This document shows positions 25,722 to 33,364 of a DNA stretch of 33,423 bases, in pieces. Made by a program: the position numbers and the translations under genes. Position 1 is the stretch's first letter. The number at the start of each line of letters is the position of its first letter. This DNA comes from an uncultured Pirellulaceae bacterium (GTDB taxonomy: Bacteria > Planctomycetota > Planctomycetia > Pirellulales > Pirellulaceae). Where the stretch lies: positions 1 through 33,423 of the forward strand of contig CAJQPP010000119.1 of assembly GCA_905480235.1 (NCBI GenBank), given 5' to 3'. The notes under the pieces are model-generated. The model saw nothing but the letters and a program-made list of their open reading frames with translations, ran no database searches and was not told the origin of the DNA.

Positions 25722-26732
25722 GTGAAATACGCATCTGTCGGGCCAATAGCGGTCTGGCTACCTGAAAAAATCGAAACGAACGAGGATTTACAACGCGAAC
25801 ACCCGCGTTGGAATCTGCCTGCCGTCGCGGAGAAAACCGGGATTCTTCAGCGGCATATTGCTGCGCCGGACGAGTGCTCCTCGGATTTAGCGGTTCAGGC
25901 TGCGGAAAAGTTGTTTACCGATTTCGATATCGACCGCAATTCAATCGATTACCTATTACTTTGCACCCAGACACCCGATTACCCGCTGCCCACCACCGCT
26001 TGCCTCGTTCAGGATCGACTCCACCTGAGGAAAAACACGGGTGCTATTGATTTCAATCTCGGCTGCAGCGGATTCGTGTACGGGTTATCTCTAGCCGATG
26101 GACTCATTCGCACAGGAGAAGTGAAACGGGTCCTGTTGATTACTTCCGAAACCTACAGCAAGTTAATTGACAAAGACGATCGCAGTCTACGCACCATATT
26201 TGGTGACGGCGCGGCAGCCACTTTAATTGAAGCGTCCGACCAGCAGTCCTTGTCAATGTTTGAATTTGGAACCGACGGTAGTGGTGCCGACACGTTAATT
26301 GCAGGGCAGGGTGGTTTTCGCGATCAAGCCAACATCATCCCACCAAGACACCGCCATCGCTGGAAAAGCAATCTCTACATGGATGGGCCAAGCCTGATCA
26401 ATTTCACGGTGAGCGCCATTCCAGGGGTGATTGAACAAATTCTAGATAGAGCCGAGTTGAAGTTAGAGGAAATCGACATGTTGCTGATGCACCAGGCAAC
26501 ATCAAAAATGCTTTCCATGTTGCAACAACGCATTGGCGTTAGTTCGGAAAAGATGCCAATTCGTCTGGAAGAGATTGGCAACACTGTCTCCTCAACAATA
26601 CCTATTTTGATACAGGGTTTGAGGGACAGTAAGGAGCTGAGGCCTGACATGAAATCTATCATGCTTGGCTTCGGCGTAGGTTGGTCGTGGGCGGGTTGCT
26701 TGTGGCAAGACAACTGGCAAACCGGCCAGTGA
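25722..26732 (+). CDS. 3-oxoacyl-ACP synthase III-like protein (FabH-like)
   Basis: The 336-residue protein has the thiolase-fold layout of ketoacyl-ACP synthase III, which condenses an acyl-CoA with malonyl-ACP. The catalytic triad is complete: Cys115 (NLGCSGFVYG), His257 (LLMHQATSKM) and Asn287 (EIGNTVSSTIP). The segments LLLCTQTPDYPLPTTAC and GDGAAATLIE are also typical. Since the triad is intact it should be active, but this type of FabH homologue often serves secondary pathways rather than bulk fatty-acid synthesis. It starts at a GTG (25722) with a strong family match from residue 1. A FabZ-like gene converges on it 45 bp away. Confidence 0.9.
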   Translation: MKYASVGPIAVWLPEKIETNEDLQREHPRWNLPAVAEKTGILQRHIAAPDECSSDLAVQAAEKLFTDFDIDRNSIDYLLLCTQTPDYPLPTTACLVQDRLHLRKNTGAIDFNLGCSGFVYGLSLADGLIRTGEVKRVLLITSETYSKLIDKDDRSLRTIFGDGAAATLIEASDQQSLSMFEFGTDGSGADTLIAGQGGFRDQANIIPPRHRHRWKSNLYMDGPSLINFTVSAIPGVIEQILDRAELKLEEIDMLLMHQATSKMLSMLQQRIGVSSEKMPIRLEEIGNTVSSTIPILIQGLRDSKELRPDMKSIMLGFGVGWSWAGCLWQDNWQTGQ

Positions 26733-26777
26733 TAACTACTGCAGAAGGCACAGGCAATTTGGCAAAAGTACGCTCGC

Positions 26778-27272
26778 CTATTGCGTGGCAGTGGCCGGCA
26801 GAACGACCCCTTTAATCTCGCCATCGACAACCAGACGATCTTCCACGTAGCCTTGAATTTCGCAGATCACCATTACGTTTTTACGTAGACGTCTCATGCG
26901 AGCCATGACAATCAACTTGTCACCCGGCACGACCATCCCGCGAAATTTCACTTTGTCGATGCCGCCAAAGCCAACGATCCCGCCTCCTTTGATGTCGTAC
27001 AAGCCAGCCATGTAGGCCACCAACTGGGCAGTCGATTCACAGATAATGACACCCGGCATCAGTGGGAAGCCGGGCATGTGCCCTCGCACCCAAAATTCGT
27101 CTTCTCTGACGTCCTTGTAGCCAACTGCCGTCATGGTATCCGCATCCAAGTAGAGGACGCCATCCAGTTGAGCCATCTCGAAACGTTGGGGAATATGCTC
27201 TTCCACGCCCGCTCGATCAACGAGGACTTTATTCACATCAAATTTATCAAAGCTAACGATGGGCTCAATCAT
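26778..27272 (-). CDS. FabZ-like 3-hydroxyacyl-ACP dehydratase
   Basis: The 164-residue protein has the hot-dog FabZ signature GHMPGFPLMPGVIICESTAQ, with the catalytic His65 and Glu79 present. It should dehydrate 3-hydroxyacyl-ACP. The second half has the normal strand pattern (IDKVKFRGMVVPGDKL). The N-terminal part is longer than in the shortest FabZ proteins. The His-x-x-x-Gly-x-Pro stretch reads HMPGFP instead of HFPGHP, a tolerated variation. I chose the ATG at 27272; the upstream TTG (27296) adds eight residues. The neighbouring FabH-like gene suggests a joint, perhaps accessory, acyl pathway. Confidence 0.88.
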   Translation of the reverse strand: MIEPIVSFDKFDVNKVLVDRAGVEEHIPQRFEMAQLDGVLYLDADTMTAVGYKDVREDEFWVRGHMPGFPLMPGVIICESTAQLVAYMAGLYDIKGGGIVGFGGIDKVKFRGMVVPGDKLIVMARMRRLRKNVMVICEIQGYVEDRLVVDGEIKGVVLPATATQ

Positions 27273-27296
27273 AATCGAGTCGGGTTCCTGCACCAA

Positions 27297-27787
27297 AACA
27301 AGCGTAAATATTCGGATGGCGGCAAATCCATGTGGACGGATTTTAGCAAGCCTTCCCCTTTATTCAAGCGAAATGCTAGTGGTTCCGCGGAGTTACTGCC
27401 ACATCACATCTGCTGGGGGAATTTCACTACCATAATTCCCGAGTAGCGCCCATCGCTAAGCCTTATTAATTCGCTATCTTCGCCGACCGCCAAAGACCGC
27501 GGCCGTGCATGGCACATCTTCTGGCCTGCCAAAACGTCAATTCGTGGTGCGTCATGAATTATTTTTTCCAAGGCAGCTGCCTCGACCAACCACCCGTCAG
27601 CTAACACAACTCGCGTCGCTCACGTTAGGGCACATCCCAATTACGCGCTTTCTTTGCACTCCCGTGAGGCACTTATCGCCCCGTCACTTTATTTCAATTA
27701 TCGCTGCCAACAGGCCGTAGAATAGTAACTTCGGCGGAGTAGATTAAGATATTGAGTCATTCAATTTGTCCATTCTGGGAGTCCTCA
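27297..27787. other. Intergenic region between FabZ-like gene and amidase
   Basis: About 490 bp separate the divergent FabZ-like and amidase genes. The region holds one possible small minus-strand ORF (27404-27607, listed separately) and presumably both promoters. TAGAAT at 27718-27723 could be a -10 box for the amidase, but no good -35 box accompanies it. No repeat or RNA signature was seen. Confidence 0.4.
27404..27607 (-). CDS. Possible small hypothetical protein or gene remnant
   Basis: A GTG-started frame encodes 67 residues with a natural-looking composition: alternating hydrophobic positions, GWLVEAAALEKIIHDAPRI, then LAVGEDSELIRLSDGRY. Codon choice resembles that of the neighbours. 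No family is recognised. It lies upstream of the FabZ-like gene on the same strand, 131 bp before its start. It could be a real small gene, the 3' end of a decayed gene, or chance. Confidence 0.28.
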   Translation of the reverse strand: MLADGWLVEAAALEKIIHDAPRIDVLAGQKMCHARPRSLAVGEDSELIRLSDGRYSGIMVVKFPQQM

Positions 27788-29581
27788 GTGATTGATCGCA
27801 GACAATTGCTAACCGTGGTTGCCGGTACAGGGATAGGTACCCCTGTCTTTCATCGAGCGTTAACTGGCTTGTTACAGGACGAGGTCCCGGAAAACAGATC
27901 TAAAGTAACCCCCGATATGGTAAAGACGGCGGAGTGGATTAGCGGGACTGAGTTCAGCGAAGAGGAACGCGCAGAAATTGCCAAGAGCATCAATCGCTCG
28001 ATGCGGGATTGGGATAAACTCCGAACACAAGAACTCGGACTTGAAGACTTGCCGGCATTGCACTTCCAACCCTTAACCGGCGCACCTCGACAGGCGTACG
28101 CGGTTCAGAGATCAGTGAACCCGATCGAATCCGCGACCTTGGATTTACCGAGCTCCGAAGAAGACATCGCATTCCTACCAGTGGCCGAACTTGCGTCGTT
28201 GATCCGCCAGAAAAAAATCAGTTCTGTAGAACTAACCAAACTCTATCTCGGACGTCTGGAAAAATATAACTCACTGCTCAACTGCGTCGTTACCATGACG
28301 GACGACATGGCGATGAAGCAGGCCAAGCAAGCAGACCGTGAAATCAGTGCTGGCCGTTACCGTGGACCACTACACGGGATTCCTTGGGGCGCCAAAGACT
28401 TGATTGCTGTCCCCGGCTACCCCACGACATGGGGCATCCCTCAATTTGAAAATCGAGAATTGCCTTACACGGCGACAGTCGCCCGACGAATGCACGAAGC
28501 GGGTGCCGTATTGGTTGCAAAACTATCCTTGGGCGCCATTGCGATGGGCGACCGTTGGTTTCGTGGAATGACGCGAAGCCCTTGGAATTACAAACTTGGA
28601 TCCAGCGGTTCCTCCGCCGGAAGTGCCTCTGCCACAGTTGCCGGTTTGGTGGGATTTGCATTGGGCAGTGAAACGCTGGGCAGCATTATTTCACCGGCGC
28701 GGCGTTGCGGCGCCACTGGGCATCGCCCAACATTTGGTCGTGTCAGCCGGGCAGGCTGCATGCCATTATCGTGGTCGATGGATAAGATCGGTCCGATCAC
28801 GCGAAGTGTTGAGGACTGTGCCTTGGTTTTCGCAGCGATTCATGGGTACGACGGCCTCGATCCGACGGCACACTCCTGGCCTTTCAGCTGGCCCACCCAA
28901 AGAGATTTCAGTGGCACCAAGGTAGGTTACACCAAACAAAGACGACGCCGCCGAGCAACTGAAGACGGTTCCGAGAACCCCAATGAAGAGTCCTCGCGGG
29001 CCGATCTTGAAATCCTCCGGCAAATGGGCTGTGAATTGGTAGAAGTCCAACTCCCGGAGGAACAAACAGAGTGGGTGCTGGCGAACACCATTGATGTGGA
29101 AGCCGCAAGCGTTTTCGATGAAATGCTGCGGAAGGGGGAAACCGAGGGCTGGAATACCTGGCCGGGCACTTTTCGTGAGGCTCAATTTATCTCCGCGATT
29201 GATTACTTCCGCATTCAAAGGCGTCGACGTCAGCTGCAACATAAATTTGAAGAGGTTTTCAAGGATCTCGATTTCATGGTGAATGGCAACGATCTACTGA
29301 TCACCAACCTCACCGGGCATCCCTCAGTCGTTTTCCCCGTGGGTTACCGAGAAGCGGCTGGTATCAAGACCCCCGTTTCCGCCTTGATTACGGGCCACCT
29401 TAACGATGATGACCGTCTATTGGCATTTGCCCGGGCCTACCAACACCGCGTAACAGCCCATCTGGAAAGGCCTCCGCTGGACGAAATGATGTCGAAAAAA
29501 ACTGCGGAAGAGGCGGCCAAAGAGGCGGCTGGCGAAGAAAAACCAAGCGACCAGCCTCCCACACCCGATCCGGGTAATTAA
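27788..29581 (+). CDS. Amidase-signature family hydrolase, probably Tat-exported
   Basis: From the GTG at 27788 the protein has 597 residues. The start is supported by GGGAG about 6 nt upstream and gives VIDRRQLLTVVAGTGIG, a twin-arginine-like signal, so export is likely. About 110 residues without a known motif precede the amidase core. The core shows the Ser-cisSer-Lys triad context: Lys in GIPWGAKDLIAV, the serine-rich loop LGSSGSSAGSASATVAG, and the nucleophile region ETLGSIISPA. The family hydrolyses amide bonds, as in GatA relatives; a role in tRNA amidation is unlikely, since no gatB or gatC is nearby and the protein seems exported. The C-terminal ~30 residues are Ala/Glu/Lys/Pro-rich and look disordered. 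A TTG at 27752 is the alternative start. Confidence 0.88.
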   Translation: MIDRRQLLTVVAGTGIGTPVFHRALTGLLQDEVPENRSKVTPDMVKTAEWISGTEFSEEERAEIAKSINRSMRDWDKLRTQELGLEDLPALHFQPLTGAPRQAYAVQRSVNPIESATLDLPSSEEDIAFLPVAELASLIRQKKISSVELTKLYLGRLEKYNSLLNCVVTMTDDMAMKQAKQADREISAGRYRGPLHGIPWGAKDLIAVPGYPTTWGIPQFENRELPYTATVARRMHEAGAVLVAKLSLGAIAMGDRWFRGMTRSPWNYKLGSSGSSAGSASATVAGLVGFALGSETLGSIISPARRCGATGHRPTFGRVSRAGCMPLSWSMDKIGPITRSVEDCALVFAAIHGYDGLDPTAHSWPFSWPTQRDFSGTKVGYTKQRRRRRATEDGSENPNEESSRADLEILRQMGCELVEVQLPEEQTEWVLANTIDVEAASVFDEMLRKGETEGWNTWPGTFREAQFISAIDYFRIQRRRRQLQHKFEEVFKDLDFMVNGNDLLITNLTGHPSVVFPVGYREAAGIKTPVSALITGHLNDDDRLLAFARAYQHRVTAHLERPPLDEMMSKKTAEEAAKEAAGEEKPSDQPPTPDPGN

Positions 29582-29745
29582 TAATCTCAAACGCATGAGA
29601 CGAGGTCGAAAACACATCGACCGAACCGAACGTGGTAACCCGCCCCTGTTAACACTGCAACTCCTTGCCAAAGGGTCGACTGTTGTCTTATGGTATCAGT
29701 TGGGCCAAAAACTAAAAAACCTATCTTTCGCGTTTGTCATTAATT

Positions 29746-30204
29746 ATGAAATGTCCATTCTGCGGTAAAGACAACGACAAGGTGATTGATTCGCGTGGGG
29801 TTGAAGATGCCCACTCCATCCGACGGCGGAGAAAATGCCTGGAATGCGACCGCCGGTTTACCACCTACGAACGGGTTGCCGAAGTTGACATCAAAGTCGT
29901 CAAAAAACATGGTGAGCGGAGTCCATTTCGCCCGGATAAACTTCGCATTGGTCTCGAGCGAGCCTGTTGGAAACGCCCCGTGTCCGGCAAACAGATTGCC
30001 GATTTGGTGACCAAGATTGAGCAAGTCGTATACTCAAATTACGATAACGAAATCCAAAGCGAGCAGTTAGGGAAAATCGTTATGAATGAACTCTATCATT
30101 TGGACGAAGTCGCCTACATCCGATTCGCTAGTGTTTATCGAGAGTTTCGTGACGCCAGTGATTTTGTCGATGAACTGCAACCGATTCTTAGAAAATCTAA
30201 GTAG
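29746..30204 (+). CDS. nrdR: Transcriptional repressor NrdR
   Basis: NrdR senses ATP/dATP and represses ribonucleotide reductase genes. This 152-residue protein has the N-terminal zinc finger with Cys3, Cys6, Cys31 and Cys34 (CPFCGKDN and RKCLECDRRFTTYERV), followed by the ATP-cone domain from about residue 49 (VVKKHGERSPFRPDKL). Length and order are exactly those of the family. I chose the ATG at 29746; a TTG at 29734 adds four residues before the conserved start. No nrd gene is in the window, so its targets lie elsewhere. It converges on the polyprenyl synthase gene. Confidence 0.96.
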   Translation: MKCPFCGKDNDKVIDSRGVEDAHSIRRRRKCLECDRRFTTYERVAEVDIKVVKKHGERSPFRPDKLRIGLERACWKRPVSGKQIADLVTKIEQVVYSNYDNEIQSEQLGKIVMNELYHLDEVAYIRFASVYREFRDASDFVDELQPILRKSK

Positions 30205-30274
30205 CCAGATTTCAGGATCCCCGTCGCTTTGATTGCGATGCGGTGTCCATTCGTCATCACTCTGCTCGTCAACT

Positions 30275-31264
30275 TTAGTGCGTTCGTGCCGTCAGAAAGC
30301 GACCCATCTCTCGGAAGGCAGCAGATACATTTGGCGTTTGGCGATCGGTAAATGCTATTGCCTCTTTGACGAGTGATTTCCCTCGCCGCAAAGATTCCGA
30401 AACGGCTCCCGTCTCATGCAACCAAGCTCTGACATCATCCACTTCCGCGTTTCCATCGCTCAACCGCTCAATCCAATCCGCCCGCGATGATTCGGGACTG
30501 GTCTGCAAAGCCAATAAGATTGGCAAGGTCGGTTTCGCCGTTTCCAAATCAGTGCCCAGCGTTTTACCACACGTTGCCGGATCACCGGTGTAGTCCAGAA
30601 CATCGTCGATAATTTGAAACGCCAAACCTAGCTTGATGCCGACTTCATACCATTGATTGACGCGTTCACGAGCGTCTACCGAATAGGCTCCCAGATGGGT
30701 GGAACATCCACAAAGCGCAGCGGTTTTGCGGGAGATAATCTGATAGTAATCTTCGACCGAGGTTTCAAAATTGCCTGCAGCATCGCTTTGCTGCAGCTCC
30801 CCTTGGCAGACTCGGTTGGTTGCCGAACCGATGATTTGGCAAGCCTCAGCACTCCCCGTGAGACTCGCGAGGTAAAATGCCTGAGTGAAAAGATAGTCGC
30901 CGAACAAGACGGCTCCCTGATTTCCCCACCGATTGTTGATGGTTGTCTTGTGCCGACGTGTTGTCGCGGAGTCAATAATATCATCGTGCACCAAAGTAGC
31001 TGCGTGTATCATTTCCACGGCGGTCGCAAGCATAATGTGGTGGTCTTCAATTCCACCGTTCGCCTCCGCGGCTAAGAGCAGCAGCATCGGGCGAAATCGT
31101 TTCCCACCCGTTGCCCCTCCGCAACGTACCATCTCGTCGATGATGGGAACGTCACTTTGCAGTTGACCCACAAGCATGTTCTCTACTCGGCCAAGCGATT
31201 CCCGCACGATGGCCATTGTGTGCGGCAGTGCTGAATCCATTCGATTTTCGAAAACCTGACTCAC
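30275..31264 (-). CDS. Long-chain polyprenyl diphosphate synthase
   Basis: This 329-residue trans-isoprenyl diphosphate synthase adds isopentenyl units to an allylic diphosphate. The substrate-binding GGKRFRP motif is at about 53-59. The first Asp-rich motif is DDIID (94-98) and the second is IIDDVLDYTGD (about 218-228). The residues before the first motif (AATLVHDD) place small side chains where short-chain enzymes have bulky aromatic ones, which suggests a long product such as a quinone side chain. That would fit a respiratory chain with Na+-NQR. The GTG start overlaps the moaC stop (GTGA), so the two genes are translationally coupled. Confidence 0.92.
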   Translation of the reverse strand: MSQVFENRMDSALPHTMAIVRESLGRVENMLVGQLQSDVPIIDEMVRCGGATGGKRFRPMLLLLAAEANGGIEDHHIMLATAVEMIHAATLVHDDIIDSATTRRHKTTINNRWGNQGAVLFGDYLFTQAFYLASLTGSAEACQIIGSATNRVCQGELQQSDAAGNFETSVEDYYQIISRKTAALCGCSTHLGAYSVDARERVNQWYEVGIKLGLAFQIIDDVLDYTGDPATCGKTLGTDLETAKPTLPILLALQTSPESSRADWIERLSDGNAEVDDVRAWLHETGAVSESLRRGKSLVKEAIAFTDRQTPNVSAAFREMGRFLTARTH

Positions 31265-31743
31265 GAAGCTTGGTCCTTTCGCACAAAAGATCCGCTCTTA
31301 CCGCCGGATTTTTCTTCAAGCTGAACACTCGTAATACGCATACCGCGATCAATAGCCTTGCACATATCGTAAATCGTAAGCCCGGCAACCGAGACGGCAG
31401 TTAGAGCTTCCATCTCCACTCCCGTTTTCCCATGGACTGCCGCTGTTGCTTCAACGTACACCGAATTTTCATCCAGTGTAAATTTCACCACGACGGTATC
31501 CAGACCGACAGGGTGGCAAAGCGGAATCAAATTTGAAGTTTGCTTGGCTGCCATGATTCCTGCAATTCTGGCAACCTGCAAAACGTTTCCCTTCGCAATT
31601 TGGTCCGCTTCTATCGCTTGAACCGTCTCCGGCCTCATCTGAATAACGGCGCTTGCTCGCGCAGAACGCTTGGTCGAGTCTTTTTCACCGACGTCCACCA
31701 TGTGGGCTTCGCCGGCGTCATTCAAATGGGTTAGGTCGTTCAT
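31261..31743 (-). CDS. moaC: Cyclic pyranopterin monophosphate synthase MoaC
   Basis: MoaC makes cyclic pyranopterin monophosphate, the first stable intermediate of molybdenum cofactor synthesis, together with MoaA. The 160-residue protein has the full length and motifs of the family: MVDVGEKDSTKRSARA near the start, NLIPLCHPV in the middle, and HGKTGVEMEALTAVSVAGLTIYDMCKAID, then GGKSGSF near the end. The active-site lysines are expected in KDSTKR and YDMCKAID. moaA is not in the window. It is the upstream member of a pair with the polyprenyl synthase. Confidence 0.96.
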   Translation of the reverse strand: MNDLTHLNDAGEAHMVDVGEKDSTKRSARASAVIQMRPETVQAIEADQIAKGNVLQVARIAGIMAAKQTSNLIPLCHPVGLDTVVVKFTLDENSVYVEATAAVHGKTGVEMEALTAVSVAGLTIYDMCKAIDRGMRITSVQLEEKSGGKSGSFVRKDQAS

Positions 31744-32125
31744 GGGTATTCGCCTTCTTAGAAGGAACCGTGAAATCGTTCACAGGATAACGCAAAAACG
31801 AAAAGCTGAAAATCTAGAGCCCATGCTTTTCGCACTACGAACCGGGCAATGCGTTAATATTTGGGGTTTCCCGGGTGGCCAGGGGTCTTCCTCGCAATTG
31901 ATTGATTTCTTGAGTCTCCAGAATAGGTGCCCCAAGTACCTCAAATCGAACTGCAGCGATAGGTTCGAAACATCCTTAACGCAAGTCGAATAGCTACCCG
32001 CCGCGTGTCGATTCAAGCAGCCAGATTAACCAAAAAAAAACCGCCGTGGGGGTCAACCACGGCGGTTTTGTAAGCGAAAGACGGCGAGATATTTCGTTGA
32101 TCGTTCTAAACTTCAAGCGATGAAG
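31744..32125. other. Intergenic region between moaC and HTH/receiver gene
   Basis: About 380 bp without a gene precede moaC and follow the minus-strand regulator gene. The region holds the strong hairpin at 32037-32069 and presumably the moaC promoter. A GTTCGAAAC string near 31963 might suggest a tRNA T-loop, but no cloverleaf could be built around it. Confidence 0.45.
32037..32069 (-). terminator. Strong intrinsic terminator, likely bidirectional
   Basis: CCGCCGTGG (32041-32049) pairs perfectly with CCACGGCGG (32057-32065) around a 7-nt loop. A runs precede the stem (32032-32040) and T follow it, so the transcript of the minus-strand regulator ends in a stem plus a long U run. It starts 56 bp after that gene's stop. 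It could also end plus-strand transcripts, with a shorter U run. Confidence 0.88.
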
Positions 32126-32698
32126 TTAGACGAGTTCCTTGCGGGAACCGATCAACGTTCTTAATCGTTCTGCCAACAAGTTGGCGTCGAACGGTTTTTT
32201 GAACGTTTCGTTAACGGCGGAACGATCAAAGCTGATTGGGTTACCGTCATCGGGCAACAGTGCAATCAGGATAGTCTCGCCGAAATCTGCGTTTTTACGC
32301 AGGTTTTGGCAAATTTGCTGGGCTTCCACTTTGCCGATCGAAAAATCGACAATGATGCAATCAGGATGGAAACTTTCAGCTTGTATGCCGGCCTCAAAAC
32401 CGCTGGCAGCAACAGCAACTTTGAATGACTTTTCGGGTGGCAATTCGCGTTTGAGATTCTCAATCAATACTTGATCTTGAGCAACGACCAATACTTTGGC
32501 CATCGCTTCATCTTCCAGGTCGCCCAAGGGCATACCGTGTTCCTTAAGGAACTTGATCAAATATTCACGCGGAATACGACGGTCTTGTGATCCAGGAATC
32601 CGGTAGCCTTTAAGGCGACCCGAATCGAACCATTTGCTTACCGTGCGCGGAGCCACTTTACAGATCTTAGCGACCTGTCCAGTTGTGAACACCTTCAT
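32126..32698 (-). CDS. HTH (MerR/excisionase-like) protein with C-terminal receiver-like domain
   Basis: This 190-residue protein has an N-terminal winged helix of the excisionase/MerR type (TGQVAKICKVAPRTVSKWFDSGRLKGYRIPGSQDRRIPREYL, about 5-48). A receiver-like domain follows from about 67. The DNA-binding domain is therefore in front, the reverse of normal response regulators. The receiver has the phospho-acceptor-like Asp in DCIIVDFSIG and the Lys in FKKPFD. However, the first acidic pair reads VVAQDQ in place of the usual V-D-D-D, and the Thr/Ser position (ILIALLPDD) is not conserved. Phosphorylation may thus be lost or altered. No histidine kinase is nearby. The gene is single, ended by a strong terminator. 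Confidence 0.85.
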   Translation of the reverse strand: MKVFTTGQVAKICKVAPRTVSKWFDSGRLKGYRIPGSQDRRIPREYLIKFLKEHGMPLGDLEDEAMAKVLVVAQDQVLIENLKRELPPEKSFKVAVAASGFEAGIQAESFHPDCIIVDFSIGKVEAQQICQNLRKNADFGETILIALLPDDGNPISFDRSAVNETFKKPFDANLLAERLRTLIGSRKELV

Positions 32699-32927
32699 CG
32701 CAGGCTCTCCATTACTTACTTTTTGACTCGTCTTTCGCTATACCAGCAAACGGGGCCGGTATAACTGTTTATCCCTGGTCTGACTTTCGGATGGCGAGTT
32801 CCGGGTCTCCGCTGGGCGGATATCCTCAGGTCAAGTTCTGGGTCGGGATAAACCAACATTTCATTGATTGTTTGGTACGAGTTCGGCGTGCACCGAAACG
32901 CTTTTTCGACATCGTCCCAGTGGAGGC

Positions 32928-32953
32928 TTGCAAATTGCAAAAAATAGTTGCAA
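32928..32953. promoter_or_regulatory. Three TTGCAA sites in 26 bp
   Basis: TTGCAA occurs at 32928, 32935 and 32948. The hexamer is itself a palindrome. The first two lie 7 bp apart and the third 13 bp further, a spacing that suits cooperative binding. They stand about 230 bp upstream of the HTH/receiver gene start. Chance is not excluded in AT-rich sequence. Confidence 0.3.
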
Positions 32954-33324
32954 TTCGCAGTGGCTGGAAAATCAGAACTGCAAAAGCAGCACAATCAATC
33001 AGCTTTACCACTAAAGGCGTTGGTTCAGACCGCAAAAAGGTCCATACAAGAAGTCACTGCGCGGGTCATTGCAGTGGCTGTTTGCCTATCGCAATTCACG
33101 ATAAGCAGCATGTCCCCCCTTTGCAGGTCTCGTCGATTGTTTGTGTTTCAAGGCAAATGCCTCGTAGACACGGTTGTCTCAATGCGACGTACCTGACAAT
33201 AGTTTCGTAAAAAACGGGGGTAAGACTTTAGAGACTTTCCGCAGTCGTGACGCCCAATAGCATTGCGACGTTGGTAAGATAAGGCCGACCCGTAACGATC
33301 AGTCAACTATTACGACGCCAAATC

Positions 33325-33347
33325 ACCCAATTGGCATCCGATTGGGT
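33325..33347. promoter_or_regulatory. Inverted repeat ACCCAAT-N9-ATTGGGT
   Basis: The arms are perfect over 7 bp with a 9-nt spacer. It lies 18 bp before the possible ATG at 33365, so it may be an operator or a hairpin in the mRNA leader. No T run follows, which argues against a terminator. Confidence 0.35.
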
Positions 33348-33364
33348 AACGTGGTAAACCTGTG

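Larger units (their letters stand above)
32699..33364. other. Long gene-free region with regulatory-looking sequence
   Basis: This stretch of 666 bp has only short open frames whose translations are Arg/Cys/His-rich and not protein-like. It presumably contains the promoter of the HTH/receiver gene on the left and of the gene at the right edge. It holds three copies of TTGCAA (32928-32953) and a hairpin (33325-33347), both listed separately. An unrecognised small RNA is possible. Confidence 0.4.

Noticed and set aside
31957-31975. T-loop-like string (GGTTCGAAAC) as a possible tRNA
   Set aside because: No acceptor stem, anticodon arm or CCA end can be placed around it.
32791-33210. 139-codon open frame on the plus strand in the long intergenic region
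   Set aside because: The composition is basic and Cys/His-rich with no secondary-structure pattern, and no ribosome-binding site was found.
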